Assembly: GCF_014385085.1 (NCBI RefSeq)
Contig: NZ_JACRTD010000007.1
Span: 96,099 to 160,098 of the forward strand
From: Youxingia wuxianensis
Lineage (GTDB): Bacteria; Bacillota; Clostridia; Oscillospirales; Ruminococcaceae
Length of the DNA: 64,000 nt
Direction: 5' to 3'
A model generated the notes under the pieces. The model saw nothing but the letters and a program-made list of their open reading frames with translations. It did no database searches and was not told the DNA's origin. Positions 34,019 to 43,630 of this stretch are shown here, in pieces. Every line of letters starts with the position of its first letter. Position 1 is the first letter of the stretch. Made by a program: the position numbers and the translations under genes.

Positions 34019-37000
34019 ATGGCAAGAAAAATGAAAACCATGGACGGTAACAACGCTGCGGCTCACGTTTCGTATGCGTATACCGACCTGGCGGCCATCT
34101 ACCCAATCACACCGTCCTCGGTAATGGCTGAGGTCACCGACGTATGGTCGGCCCAGGGACGTAAAAACATTTTCGGCAATGAAGTAAAGGTTGTTGAAAT
34201 GCAGTCCGAAGCAGGCGCCGCGGGCACCGTGCACGGATCTTTGGCGGCGGGCGCTTTGACCACCACCTATACCGCTTCTCAGGGACTTCTTTTGATGATC
34301 CCGAACATGTACAAAATCGCCGGTGAACAGCTTCCGGGGGTAATCAACGTTTCCGCCCGTGCGATAGCTTCTCACGCACTGAGCATCTTCGGCGACCATT
34401 CGGACATTTATGCGTGCCGTCAGACCGGATACGCTATGCTTTGCGAAAGCAGCGTTCAGGAAGTTATGGACCTGACTCCAGTGGCTCACTGCGCCGCGGT
34501 AAAAGGCCGGGTTCCTTTCTTAAACTTCTTTGATGGTTTTAGAACCTCTCATGAAATTCAGAAAATCCAGATTTGGGATAATGACGATCTGGCGGACCTG
34601 ATCGATATGGATGCGGTCAACGCGTACAGAAAGAACGCTCTGAACCCGGAACATCCGGTTCTTCGCGGTACCGCGCAGAATCCGGATATCTTCTTCCAGG
34701 CCAGAGAAGCCTGCAACAAGTTCTATGACGCTCTGCCGGAAGTGGTCGAGCAGTATATGGACAAGATCAACGCCAAAATCGGCACCGACTACAAACTGTT
34801 TAACTACTACGGCGCTGCGGATGCGGACAATGTAATCGTAGCTATGGGTTCCGTGTGTGATACCATCGATGAGACCATCGATTACCTGAACGCCAACGGC
34901 AGAAAAGTGGGTCTTGTAAAAGTTCGCTTGTACCGTCCGTTCTCTGTAAAACATCTGTTGGCAGTATTGCCGGATACGGTTAAGACCATCTCTGTTCTCG
35001 ACAGAACCAAAGAGCCGGGCTCCTTGGGCGAACCGCTCTACCTGGATGTAGTGGCGGCGCTCAAAGGCACCAAATTTGAAAGCTGCAAAGTACTGGGCGG
35101 CCGTTACGGCTTGGGTTCCAAAGATACCACTCCTGCGCAGATTATCGCTGTATATGACAATGCGGTGAAAGGCCAGAAAGAAAGATTTACCATCGGCATC
35201 GAAGACGATGTTACCTATCTGTCCCTGCCGATAACTGAAAATCCGGACACTACTCCGGAAGGCACCACCAGCTGTAAATTCTGGGGCCTTGGTTCTGACG
35301 GCACCGTCGGCGCCAACAAAAACTCCATTAAAATTATCGGTGACCATACTGATATGTATGCTCAGGCATACTTTGCGTATGACTCCAAGAAGTCCGGCGG
35401 CGTTACCGTTTCTCACTTAAGATTCGGACACACCCCCATCCGTTCCACCTATCTGATCAATAAAGCGGACTTTGTTGCCTGCCACAATCCTTCTTATATC
35501 GGCAAGTACGATATGGTAGAGGACCTTAAGGACGGCGGCACCTTCCTGCTCAACTGCGGCTGGGATATGGATGAGATCAACGCCAGAATGCCTGGAAAAG
35601 AAAAACGCTATATGGCGCAGCACAATATCCAGTTCTACACCATCGACGGCGTTGCCATCGGCCGTGAGCTGGGACTGGGCGGACGTATCAATACGGTTCT
35701 GCAGTCTGCGTTCTTTAAGCTTGCTAATGTTATTCCTGCGGCGGACGCCATTAAATATATGAAAGACGCCGCTACCGCTTCCTATGGCAAGAAAGGCGAG
35801 AAAGTAGTAGCGATGAACCATGCCGCTATTGAAAAAGGCGCAGAAAGCGTTCACAAGATTGAAATCCCGGCGGACTGGAAAAATGCTCCGGATACAGAAA
35901 ACGAAGTGAAAGCTACCGGCGACAGAAAAGACTTGGTTGATTTCGTAAACGATATTCTGATCCCAGCCAACGCTCAGCGGGGCGATAAACTGCCGGTATC
36001 CACCTTCAGCGGCCGGGAAGACGGCACCTTCCCCCAGGGCTCTGCCGCTTATGAAAAACGTGGAATTGCCGTGGATGTTCCCTGCTGGATTCCGGAAAAT
36101 TGTATCCAGTGTAACTTCTGTTCTTATGTGTGTCCTCATGCGGTTATCCGTCCGGCGGTTATGAGCGCGGAGGAAGCTGCGAAGGCTCCGGAAGGCATGA
36201 AGATGGTGGATATGACCGGTATGCCTGGTTATAAATTCGGCATGACGGTTTCTGTTTTAGACTGTACTGGCTGCGGTTCCTGCGCCAATGTCTGCCCGGG
36301 CAAAAAGGGAAACAAGGCTCTGGAAATGAAAAAGCTGGACACCCAGCTGGATCAGCAGGAAAAATTTGCTTATGGCTTCGATCTGCCGGTGAAACCGGAA
36401 GTTGCGGACAAGTTCAAACCTACTACCGTAAAAGGAAGCCAGTTCAAACAGCCGCTGCTTGAGTTCTCCGGCGCTTGTGCGGGTTGTGGTGAAACTCCGT
36501 ATGCGAAGCTGGTTACCCAGCTGTTTGGCGACAGAATGTATATTGCCAACGCCACCGGTTGTTCTTCCATCTGGGGCGGCTCGGCTCCTTCCACTCCGTA
36601 TACTGTTAATAAAGAAGGACATGGTCCTTCTTGGGCAAACTCCTTGTTCGAGGATAATGCGGAATACGGATATGGTATGTATCTGGCGCAGGCTACCCTG
36701 CGTAACCACCTGATCGAGAAAGTAAGAGCTTTGGCGGAAGGCGCGCAAAAGGCTTCTGTAAAAGCGGCTTGTGAAGGTTATCTGTCCACATTGGACGACG
36801 GCGCTGCCAACAGCGCGGCCACTGCTGCCATGGTAGCGGAGCTCAGCGCCTGCGGCTGCGATGAGGCGAAGGAAATCCTCAAGGATAAAGAGTTCCTGGC
36901 GAAGAAATCCAACTGGGTATTCGGTGGAGACGGCTGGGCGTTTGATATCGGATTTGGCGGTTTGGATCATGTGATCGCTTCCGGCGAAGACGTTAACATC

Positions 37001-37564
37001 CTGGTATTTGATACGGAAGTTTACTCCAATACCGGCGGACAGTCCTCTAAAGCGACTCCTACTGGCGCTGTGGCTCAGTTTGCCGCCGCTGGTAAGGAAG
37101 TAAAACAGAAAGATTTGGCCGCTATCGCTATGAGCTATGGCTATGTGTATGTAGCTCAGGTTGCTATGGGTGCGGACTACAATCAGTGTATCAAAGCTTT
37201 TGTTGAAGCGGAAAGCTATCATGGCCCATCCCTCATCATTGCTTACGCTCCTTGCATCAACCACGGAATCAAAGGCGGCATGACCATTGCTCAGACCGAA
37301 ATTAAGAGAGCGGTGGAAGCTGGTTACTGGCACAACTTCCGGTTTGACCCGCGTCTTACCATCGAAGGTAAAAATCCGTTCCAGCTTGACTCCAAGGCTC
37401 CTACCGCGGACTACAAAGCGTTCATCGAAAACGAGGTTCGTTACAGCTCCCTGGTTAGAAGCTATCCGGAAAGAGCAGAAGAACTGTTCGCGAAAGCGAC
37501 CCGTTCCGCAAAAGAGAAATACGATCATTTGCTCCGTCTTTCCAAACTCTACGATGTAGAATAA
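34019..37564 (+). CDS. nifJ: pyruvate:ferredoxin (flavodoxin) oxidoreductase
   Basis: 1181 residues, the single-chain homodimeric PFOR. It converts pyruvate and CoA to acetyl-CoA, CO2 and reduced ferredoxin, the central reaction of anaerobic fermentation. It opens MKTMDGNNAAAHVSYAYTDL. Two ferredoxin-type 4Fe-4S sites are at ENCIQCNFCSYVCPH and DCTGCGSCANVCPG, the cysteine CAGCGETPY precedes the TPP domain, and TPP binding includes GDGWAFDIGFGGLDHV. Codon use is strongly biased, in line with high expression. The upstream 283 bp hold the leader; an AGGGAGG site precedes ATG. Confidence 0.98.
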   Translation: MARKMKTMDGNNAAAHVSYAYTDLAAIYPITPSSVMAEVTDVWSAQGRKNIFGNEVKVVEMQSEAGAAGTVHGSLAAGALTTTYTASQGLLLMIPNMYKIAGEQLPGVINVSARAIASHALSIFGDHSDIYACRQTGYAMLCESSVQEVMDLTPVAHCAAVKGRVPFLNFFDGFRTSHEIQKIQIWDNDDLADLIDMDAVNAYRKNALNPEHPVLRGTAQNPDIFFQAREACNKFYDALPEVVEQYMDKINAKIGTDYKLFNYYGAADADNVIVAMGSVCDTIDETIDYLNANGRKVGLVKVRLYRPFSVKHLLAVLPDTVKTISVLDRTKEPGSLGEPLYLDVVAALKGTKFESCKVLGGRYGLGSKDTTPAQIIAVYDNAVKGQKERFTIGIEDDVTYLSLPITENPDTTPEGTTSCKFWGLGSDGTVGANKNSIKIIGDHTDMYAQAYFAYDSKKSGGVTVSHLRFGHTPIRSTYLINKADFVACHNPSYIGKYDMVEDLKDGGTFLLNCGWDMDEINARMPGKEKRYMAQHNIQFYTIDGVAIGRELGLGGRINTVLQSAFFKLANVIPAADAIKYMKDAATASYGKKGEKVVAMNHAAIEKGAESVHKIEIPADWKNAPDTENEVKATGDRKDLVDFVNDILIPANAQRGDKLPVSTFSGREDGTFPQGSAAYEKRGIAVDVPCWIPENCIQCNFCSYVCPHAVIRPAVMSAEEAAKAPEGMKMVDMTGMPGYKFGMTVSVLDCTGCGSCANVCPGKKGNKALEMKKLDTQLDQQEKFAYGFDLPVKPEVADKFKPTTVKGSQFKQPLLEFSGACAGCGETPYAKLVTQLFGDRMYIANATGCSSIWGGSAPSTPYTVNKEGHGPSWANSLFEDNAEYGYGMYLAQATLRNHLIEKVRALAEGAQKASVKAACEGYLSTLDDGAANSAATAAMVAELSACGCDEAKEILKDKEFLAKKSNWVFGGDGWAFDIGFGGLDHVIASGEDVNILVFDTEVYSNTGGQSSKATPTGAVAQFAAAGKEVKQKDLAAIAMSYGYVYVAQVAMGADYNQCIKAFVEAESYHGPSLIIAYAPCINHGIKGGMTIAQTEIKRAVEAGYWHNFRFDPRLTIEGKNPFQLDSKAPTADYKAFIENEVRYSSLVRSYPERAEELFAKATRSAKEKYDHLLRLSKLYDVE

Positions 37565-37576
37565 GTCAAATAACAG

Positions 37577-37609
37577 AAAAGGCGGTTCCCATACGGGAAC
37601 CGCCTTTTT
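37577..37609 (+). terminator. nifJ terminator
   Basis: Perfect 14-bp stem, AAAAGGCGGTTCCC (37577-37590) with its complement, then T5. Confidence 0.9.
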
Positions 37610-37613
37610 GCTT

Positions 37614-37921
37614 TGTTTGGGGAGGATATAAAGCGAAAAACCGCCCGCTGTTTTTCACTTTAGAGGCGCGGCAAAACGATTCATCACTCCTTGTTTCAAG
37701 TGTGCGCGGGGCGCAAAACCGCCCGCGGCGTTCTTTTTTACCGCTGAGTTAAGACTGTTAAACCTGGATATTTCGCCCTGGGGCCGGCGGATGCGCAGCG
37801 CCGGTATGGAAATATGCCGGCTTTGGGCGTCAGGCCCGGTTGAAGGGGAACGGATTTTTATTTTTAATAAATTTGGAAAGAGATGTTTGTAAAAAAGCAA
37901 AGAGAGGGAGATACTAAAACC
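37614..37921. other. noncoding region with nested hairpins
   Basis: About 310 bp without a credible gene. ATATTTC (37768-37774) pairs with GAAATAT (37809-37815), and nested inside, CCGGCG (37784-37789) pairs with CGCCGG (37799-37804). Two similar 16-bp words, GCGAAAAACCGCCCGC (near 37633) and GCGCAAAACCGCCCGC (near 37711), are direct repeats with one difference. This may be a long structured leader for the ABC ATPase gene. Confidence 0.4.
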
Positions 37922-37937
37922 AAAGGGGGCGTTTTGT

Positions 37938-38624
37938 GTGTCGCTGGTAAAGATAAAAGAGATGTACAAAATTTACAACGAAGGTGAAAATGAGGTGAGA
38001 GCGCTGGCAGGCGTTTCGCTTAATATAGAGAAGGGGGAATTTGTAGCGATTGTAGGCCAGTCGGGAGCAGGAAAATCCACTTTGATGAACATGCTGGGAT
38101 GCTTGGACCTGCCCGACCAGGGAGAGTACGAACTTAATGGAAAAAATGTGGCGGATATCGCCGAGCTGGAACTGGCTAAAATCCGCAATCGGGAAATCGG
38201 CTTTATTTTTCAGGGGTTTAATCTGATTCCCAGTTTAAGCGCGTTGGAGAATGTGGAGCTGCCGCTGATCTACCGGGGAATGAAGCGAAAGGAACGGGGG
38301 GAGCTGGCTATGTCGGCGTTAAGACGGGTGGGGATTTCCAACCGGGCCAACCACCGGCCCTCCCAGCTATCCGGCGGTCAGCAGCAGAGGGTGGCGATTG
38401 CCCGGGCAATCGCCGCCCGCCCGCCGATTATCCTGGCGGACGAGCCTACTGGAAACCTGGACAGCGCCTCCGGAAAAGAGGTCATGGGGATACTCCACGA
38501 ACTGCATCAAGAAGGGAAAACCATCGTACTGATCACTCATGACGAGGGCATCGCCGCGTCCGCCCAGCGAGTGATACGGATTGTGGATGGAAATGTAATA
38601 GAAGACGTTACAAACGCTTCTTAA
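37938..38624 (+). CDS. ABC transporter ATP-binding protein (MacB/LolD type), orphan
   Basis: 228 residues. Walker A GQSGAGKST (about 38-46), signature LSGGQQQRVAIARA, Walker B ILADEPTGNLDS, and H-loop LITHD, in the MacB/LolD/SalX branch that pairs with FtsX-like permeases. No permease gene follows; a terminator comes at once and the next gene is on the other strand. It must act with a permease encoded elsewhere or be a remnant of a peptide-sensing unit. GTG start at 37938 with AAAGGGGGC. Confidence 0.88.
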   Translation: MSLVKIKEMYKIYNEGENEVRALAGVSLNIEKGEFVAIVGQSGAGKSTLMNMLGCLDLPDQGEYELNGKNVADIAELELAKIRNREIGFIFQGFNLIPSLSALENVELPLIYRGMKRKERGELAMSALRRVGISNRANHRPSQLSGGQQQRVAIARAIAARPPIILADEPTGNLDSASGKEVMGILHELHQEGKTIVLITHDEGIAASAQRVIRIVDGNVIEDVTNAS

Positions 38625-38627
38625 ACA

Positions 38628-38670
38628 AAAAACCGCCGCCCAAAAGAAAAGGGCGGCGGCTTTTTTTATT
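38628..38670. terminator. bidirectional terminator
   Basis: Stem CCGCCGCCC/GGGCGGCGG (38633-38641 with 38651-38659) flanked by A and T tracts. Between the ABC ATPase gene and the convergent GH13 gene. Confidence 0.85.
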
Positions 38671-40540
38671 CCTTAACGATAATAACGCTCTCAAAAGGGG
38701 CTAAAGCGTCGTTTTCCATTCTGCCAAAAAGAATAGTTCCGCTACGAAACTCCGCCGGCAGGATAGGAGAAACCGGATGATCTGTGCGGTTGACAGCAGC
38801 ATAAAAGCGCGTCTTCCCGCACACCCGGCAGAAGGCTGCCGCTTCCCCGGTAAAATATACCGGGATATACTCCCCGCTGGAAAGACCGGGATATTCCGTA
38901 CGGATTTTTCCAAGGGAGCGCAGCGCCTGGAGCAGTTCCTGATCCTCCCGGCCCCAAGGATAGCAAGTGCGGTTAAAGGGATCCTTATATCCGTATAATC
39001 CCGCCTCATCCCCATAATAAAGACAGGGAATACCAGGCAGCATATACTGGATTACCGAAGCCAGAATAAACAGCCGTTTCCCCATCTGATAGCGCTCAGG
39101 GGACAGCGTGTTGTGCTGCGCCTGCCATTCCCGATTGTTCTGATCAACAGGATCTCCGATCAGAGCGGTAATAGCCCGCTCGGTGTCATGGGTTGACAGA
39201 GAGGTCATCAGCACCTCCAGCACCGGTTTGGGATAGTGCTCCAAAATATCCATAATTCCGTAAAACAATTGGTTGACGTCCCCATAGCGCAGGTAAGAAA
39301 GGATAGCGTTTTTCCAGGGGTAATTCATCACCGTATCCAGCTGACGGCCTTGCAGATACCGGCGGCGCACCCCGTAGCTGATTTTTACCGAGGCGTCCTC
39401 CCACACTTCGCCGATCACAGCGTAATCTGGGTTTTCCTCCTTCACCGATCGGGTAATCTCATCTAAAAAGCTGTCGGGAAGCTCGTCCGCTACGTCCAAA
39501 CGATATCCGCTGGCGCCTGCCCGGAGCCACTTTTTAAGCACCCCTTGTTCTGCGCAGATAAAATCCACATAGGAAGGCTCATGCTCGTTTACATCCGGCA
39601 GAGTTTCAAATCCCCACCAGGAGCGATACTTGCAAGGATAATCAATAAAGTCATACCACTTCCGGAAAGGACTGTTAGGGTCGTTATACGCCCCGCCGTT
39701 CCCATAACGCCTATTCTTATTAAAATAAACGCTGTCGCTGCCTGTATGATTGAACACCCCATCCAGAACAATATGGATTCCTAATTCCCGGGCTTTTCCG
39801 CAAAGCTCCCGGAAGTCCTCCTCCGTCCCCAAAAGCGGATCAATTTTATTATAATCCGCCGTATCGTACCGGTGATTGGAGTGAGCCTCAAAAATCGGGT
39901 TCAGGTAGATGGTGCCGACCCCCAGACTCTTTAAGTAATCCAGCTTGGAAGCAATCCCCTTCAGGTCGCCCCCAAAATAATCTGAATTGGTGATTTTTCC
40001 TTCCTGATTGGGGCGATAGTGGGGCCATTCATACCAGTCCTGATGAATCACCCGGTCAGGGGGGACATTTTCCTTGGGAACGCCGCTGCTGCAAAAACGA
40101 TCGGGAAAAATCTGATACATAATCCCCCCGGTTAAAACCTGCGGCGCTTTCATTTCAGCGTCATATACACTTAGCTGCCACATGCCGTCCCCCTGGAAAT
40201 CCATTTTGGCAAACCCGCCTTCGTCCCGAAAAACACAAACCGTCTGCCCGGCAGAAACCACCTCAAACCGATAAAAATACAGTTGAGGCTCCTGGGGGGT
40301 GAAGGTACAGGTATAACTGTGATACACCCCGTCGCTTTTTTCATATTCCATGGAGATTCTCTCAGGCTGATCCCATACATCTACCTTGTACATCAAAAGG
40401 ACGGGGCGCCCCACCCGGCCAAGAATGGGAAACAAAATACGGAAAGTAACGGTTTCCCCTGCTTTTACCGCTCCAAAAGGAGATTTATGAAATATGTCAC
40501 GGCTGTCAAATAGTACCGCGTCCAAAATAAAATCACTCAC
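38666..40540 (-). CDS. GH13 alpha-glucanase (neopullulanase/cyclomaltodextrinase-like)
   Basis: 624 residues without a signal peptide, so cytoplasmic. An N-terminal beta domain (about 1-125) is followed by the (beta/alpha)8 barrel. The motifs are visible: DGVFNHTG (I), GYRLDVADELP with the nucleophile Asp (II), VIGEVWEDA with the acid Glu (III), and LSTHDTERA (IV). The domain layout and the YYGDEAGLYGYKDPFNR end match neopullulanase-like enzymes that debranch or shorten imported maltodextrins. It follows glgP on the same strand. Confidence 0.9.
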   Translation of the reverse strand: MSDFILDAVLFDSRDIFHKSPFGAVKAGETVTFRILFPILGRVGRPVLLMYKVDVWDQPERISMEYEKSDGVYHSYTCTFTPQEPQLYFYRFEVVSAGQTVCVFRDEGGFAKMDFQGDGMWQLSVYDAEMKAPQVLTGGIMYQIFPDRFCSSGVPKENVPPDRVIHQDWYEWPHYRPNQEGKITNSDYFGGDLKGIASKLDYLKSLGVGTIYLNPIFEAHSNHRYDTADYNKIDPLLGTEEDFRELCGKARELGIHIVLDGVFNHTGSDSVYFNKNRRYGNGGAYNDPNSPFRKWYDFIDYPCKYRSWWGFETLPDVNEHEPSYVDFICAEQGVLKKWLRAGASGYRLDVADELPDSFLDEITRSVKEENPDYAVIGEVWEDASVKISYGVRRRYLQGRQLDTVMNYPWKNAILSYLRYGDVNQLFYGIMDILEHYPKPVLEVLMTSLSTHDTERAITALIGDPVDQNNREWQAQHNTLSPERYQMGKRLFILASVIQYMLPGIPCLYYGDEAGLYGYKDPFNRTCYPWGREDQELLQALRSLGKIRTEYPGLSSGEYIPVYFTGEAAAFCRVCGKTRFYAAVNRTDHPVSPILPAEFRSGTILFGRMENDALAPFESVIIVKE

Positions 40541-40563
40541 AATCTAATACATTTTCAAAAAAT

Positions 40564-40591
40564 CAGCGGGCAAAACCATTGTTTGCCCGCT
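40564..40591 (-). other. hairpin between glgP and the GH13 gene
   Basis: Perfect 10-bp stem AGCGGGCAAA/TTTGCCCGCT (40564-40573 with 40582-40591) without a clear T tail. It may be a partial terminator or mRNA-processing site that sets the ratio of the two products. Confidence 0.5.
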
Positions 40592-40615
40592 GTCAGCGCT
40601 ACAGTGTGAAAAGCG

Positions 40616-43021
40616 TTATAACTGCATTCCCCAAATATTGCGGGCATATTCCATAATCGCCCGATCGGCACAGAAATAACCGGATTTAGCGATATTTATC
40701 AGGGACATCTTTTGCCATTTCATTCTATCCTCATATACCTTAGAGGCTTTGTTTTGGATAGCGCGGTAGGAGTCAAAATCCGCCAGAACCATATAATGGT
40801 CGTCATACCGCAAATTGTTGGCGATATCAGGGAAGGTCTGCCCTTGAATACCGCAAGAAAGCATATCGATCATCCGTTTAATTTCACGGTTTTTATTATA
40901 ATAATCCGTTGGACGATATCCTTTTTCCCGCAGATGCGCCACCTCCGGGGCGGTCATGCCAAAATAGAAAATATTATTTTCCCCTACCAGTTCTCCGATT
41001 TCCACATTAGCTCCGTCCAGGGTTCCCACCGTCACCGCGCCGCTGAGCATCAATTTCATGTTGCCGGTACCGGAAGCCTCCGTACCTGCCAAGGAAATCT
41101 GCTGGGAAATCTCACTGGCGGGCATGAGAAGTTCAGAGATGGTCACGCTGTAGTTTTCCAAAAAGACGATCCGCAGCTTTTCCCGGACAGACGGATCCTT
41201 TTCAATCATATCCCGCAAGGTACAGATGAACTTAATAATCTGTTTGGCCAAAAAATATCCTGGGGCGGCTTTGGCCCCGAAAATGTAGGTTTTTGGAATA
41301 AACGGCTCGTTGGGATGATCCTTGAGATAAAGATACTGAGAAAGAATATGCAAGGCGTTTAAATGCTGGCGTTTGTACTCATGGAGCCGCTTGACCTGCA
41401 CATCAAAAATAGAATCCAAATTGACCTTGACCCCGCTGGTCTGCTCAATATAATTGGACAGGCGAAGCTTGTTTTCCTGCTTTACTTGGGCAAGCCGGGT
41501 CAGCACAGCGCTGTCGTCCGCAAACTTTTCCAACTCTTCCATCCGGGAAAGATCCTTTAGCCAGCCGTCCCCGATGGTATCGTTAAGAAGATTGGTAAGT
41601 CCTGGATTGGACTGATACAGCCAGCGCCGGGAGGCAATTCCATTGGTGACATTTTTGAATTTTTTCGGAGTCAGAAGATAATAATCGTGGAAAACGCTGT
41701 CTTTGATAATTTGAGAATGGAGCTTAGATACTCCGTTAACGCTCTGAGAAGCGATGACCGATAGATTTGCCATGCGCACCTGGTAATCATAAATAATACG
41801 CATCCGGTCGATATCATAATTGTCGTATCGGCGATCTTTTAAGGTGTCAACGAACCGCCGGTCGATTTCACAAACGATCTGATAGATACGGGGAAGCAGA
41901 TTGCGGAAAATATCTACGTTCCATTTTTCCAACGCCTCGCTCATAACTGTATGGTTGGTGTAGGCAAAGGTACGGGTAACAATATCCCAGGCTTTTTCCC
42001 AGGAATAGCCGCAGTCATCCAGCAAAACCCGCATCAATTCAGGAATTGCCAGAGCCGGATGGGTATCGTTTATCTGCACCGCGTTTTTCTGAGCGAAATT
42101 ATCCAGCGTACCGTAGGTGGTGATATGCCGGCGGATAATGTCTGAAATAGAAGCGGACACCAAAAAATACTGCTGTTTTAAGCGCAGTACCTTTCCTTCC
42201 GTATGGTTGTCGTTAGGGTACAGCACCTTGCTGATGGCTTCGGACATCGCCGACTGTCCGATGGCGTTGACATAATCCCCCCGGTTAAAACTTTCCATAT
42301 CAAAACCGGGACTTTGCGCTTTCCATAAACGCAGAACAGCCACGCCCTCGCTGTCATAGCCGGAGACGTACATATCATAGGGCACGGCGGTCACGGTGGT
42401 ATATTCTACATGGTTGGTCCAATGATGCCCGGCCTCCCATCCTTCCTCAATGCGTCCGCCGAACTTGATCGCTACGCTGCGGTCGGGTTTCATCTTGATC
42501 CATACATTTCCCCCAGGAAGCCAGTAATCGGGGGTTTCTGTCTGCCAGCCATCGATAATCCGCTGTTTAAAGATCCCATATTCATAAAGGATGGAATATC
42601 CCATAGCGGGCAGTTCCTGGGTAGCCATCGCATCCAGATAGCAGGCGGCTAAACGTCCCAGTCCGCCGTTGCCCAGCCCGGCGTCCGGCTCCAGCTGGTA
42701 CATGCGCTGGATATCAATCCCCAGTTGTTCCATGGCGGCCTGCGCCTCTTTGTGAATTTCCAGGTTGTAAAGACTGTTTTTTAAAGAGCGCCCCATCAGA
42801 AATTCCATGCTGATGTAATAGATGCGTTTTTTTGCTTGCGCGTTATGATGGGCGGAAAATACTTTTTGTTTTTCTGCGAGGATTTCCCGAACCACCAAAC
42901 AAAGGGCCTGATAATACGCTTCATCTGAGGCGTGTTCCGGATCAATGCCCATATCGTTATTCATAGTATCCAAAATCAAGTTTTTCAAAACTTCTGTGGT
43001 ATATTGCTTCTTACTATTCAT
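40616..43021 (-). CDS. glgP: glycogen/starch/alpha-glucan phosphorylase
   Basis: 801 residues, a GT35 PLP enzyme that releases glucose 1-phosphate from alpha-1,4-glucans. PLP-lysine motif EASGTGNMKLMLSGAVTVGT and the GNGGLGRLAACYLDAMAT segment near 100 identify the family. The ATG at 43021 follows GGCAGGAGGAACATA; the 14-residue upstream extension lacks a site. With the GH13 enzyme downstream it forms a glucan-degrading unit. Confidence 0.96.
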   Translation of the reverse strand: MNSKKQYTTEVLKNLILDTMNNDMGIDPEHASDEAYYQALCLVVREILAEKQKVFSAHHNAQAKKRIYYISMEFLMGRSLKNSLYNLEIHKEAQAAMEQLGIDIQRMYQLEPDAGLGNGGLGRLAACYLDAMATQELPAMGYSILYEYGIFKQRIIDGWQTETPDYWLPGGNVWIKMKPDRSVAIKFGGRIEEGWEAGHHWTNHVEYTTVTAVPYDMYVSGYDSEGVAVLRLWKAQSPGFDMESFNRGDYVNAIGQSAMSEAISKVLYPNDNHTEGKVLRLKQQYFLVSASISDIIRRHITTYGTLDNFAQKNAVQINDTHPALAIPELMRVLLDDCGYSWEKAWDIVTRTFAYTNHTVMSEALEKWNVDIFRNLLPRIYQIVCEIDRRFVDTLKDRRYDNYDIDRMRIIYDYQVRMANLSVIASQSVNGVSKLHSQIIKDSVFHDYYLLTPKKFKNVTNGIASRRWLYQSNPGLTNLLNDTIGDGWLKDLSRMEELEKFADDSAVLTRLAQVKQENKLRLSNYIEQTSGVKVNLDSIFDVQVKRLHEYKRQHLNALHILSQYLYLKDHPNEPFIPKTYIFGAKAAPGYFLAKQIIKFICTLRDMIEKDPSVREKLRIVFLENYSVTISELLMPASEISQQISLAGTEASGTGNMKLMLSGAVTVGTLDGANVEIGELVGENNIFYFGMTAPEVAHLREKGYRPTDYYNKNREIKRMIDMLSCGIQGQTFPDIANNLRYDDHYMVLADFDSYRAIQNKASKVYEDRMKWQKMSLINIAKSGYFCADRAIMEYARNIWGMQL

Positions 43022-43288
43022 TATGTTCCTCCTGCCAGGCAGTAGATATATGTAAAGATACACTATTCTTAAATTAGCCTGTATTAAATTATAACTTAAT
43101 TATGCCCCCTGCGCAAGTAAATTAACGATACAGCAAATGTAAAACCCTCTGGGAAAAAATTGAGAGAAACTCTTTTTTAATAGGGGAAAATGTATTATAC
43201 TATATATTATATGGGAAACAGACAGAGAGGTCCCAAAAAAGAGAATGTACAGACGGGTTGCGCCGTCTTATGAATATAGGAGGAAAAA

Positions 43289-43630
43289 ATGAACAAGGTA
43301 AGAATTAGTATTAATGGAGTGCATTATACGATCTCTACGCCGGAAAGCGAAGAATATGTCCTTTCTCTGGCGCAGGAACTGGATGGACAGATCAAAGAAA
43401 TTGTCGAAAAAAATTCCAATATTTCGTTTAACGACGTTATGGTATTATGCGCCATGAATTATGTGGACGCATATAAACGCAGCGAGGAAAACGCGGACCG
43501 TATGAGAAACCAGATATCAGAATATTTGGAAGACGCGGCCAAGGCGAGAATTGAATTGGACGATGTAAAAAGAGAAAACGCCAATTTGAAAAAGCAGCTT
43601 GAGGCGAAAAATACCCAGCATGGAGCATAA
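43289..43630 (+). CDS. zapA: cell division protein ZapA
   Basis: 113 residues: a small N-terminal beta domain (MNKVRISINGVHYTISTPESEEYVLSL is split over the first strands) and a long C-terminal coiled coil (about 60-110). ZapA cross-links FtsZ filaments at midcell. The AGGAGG site precedes ATG at 43289. Its 3' end overlaps the U32 peptidase gene by 11 bp, a typical clostridial arrangement. Confidence 0.92.
   Translation: MNKVRISINGVHYTISTPESEEYVLSLAQELDGQIKEIVEKNSNISFNDVMVLCAMNYVDAYKRSEENADRMRNQISEYLEDAAKARIELDDVKRENANLKKQLEAKNTQHGA

Noticed and set aside
34520..37528. Long open frames antisense to nifJ
   Set aside because: Shadow frames caused by the strong codon bias of nifJ; no ribosome sites and no families.
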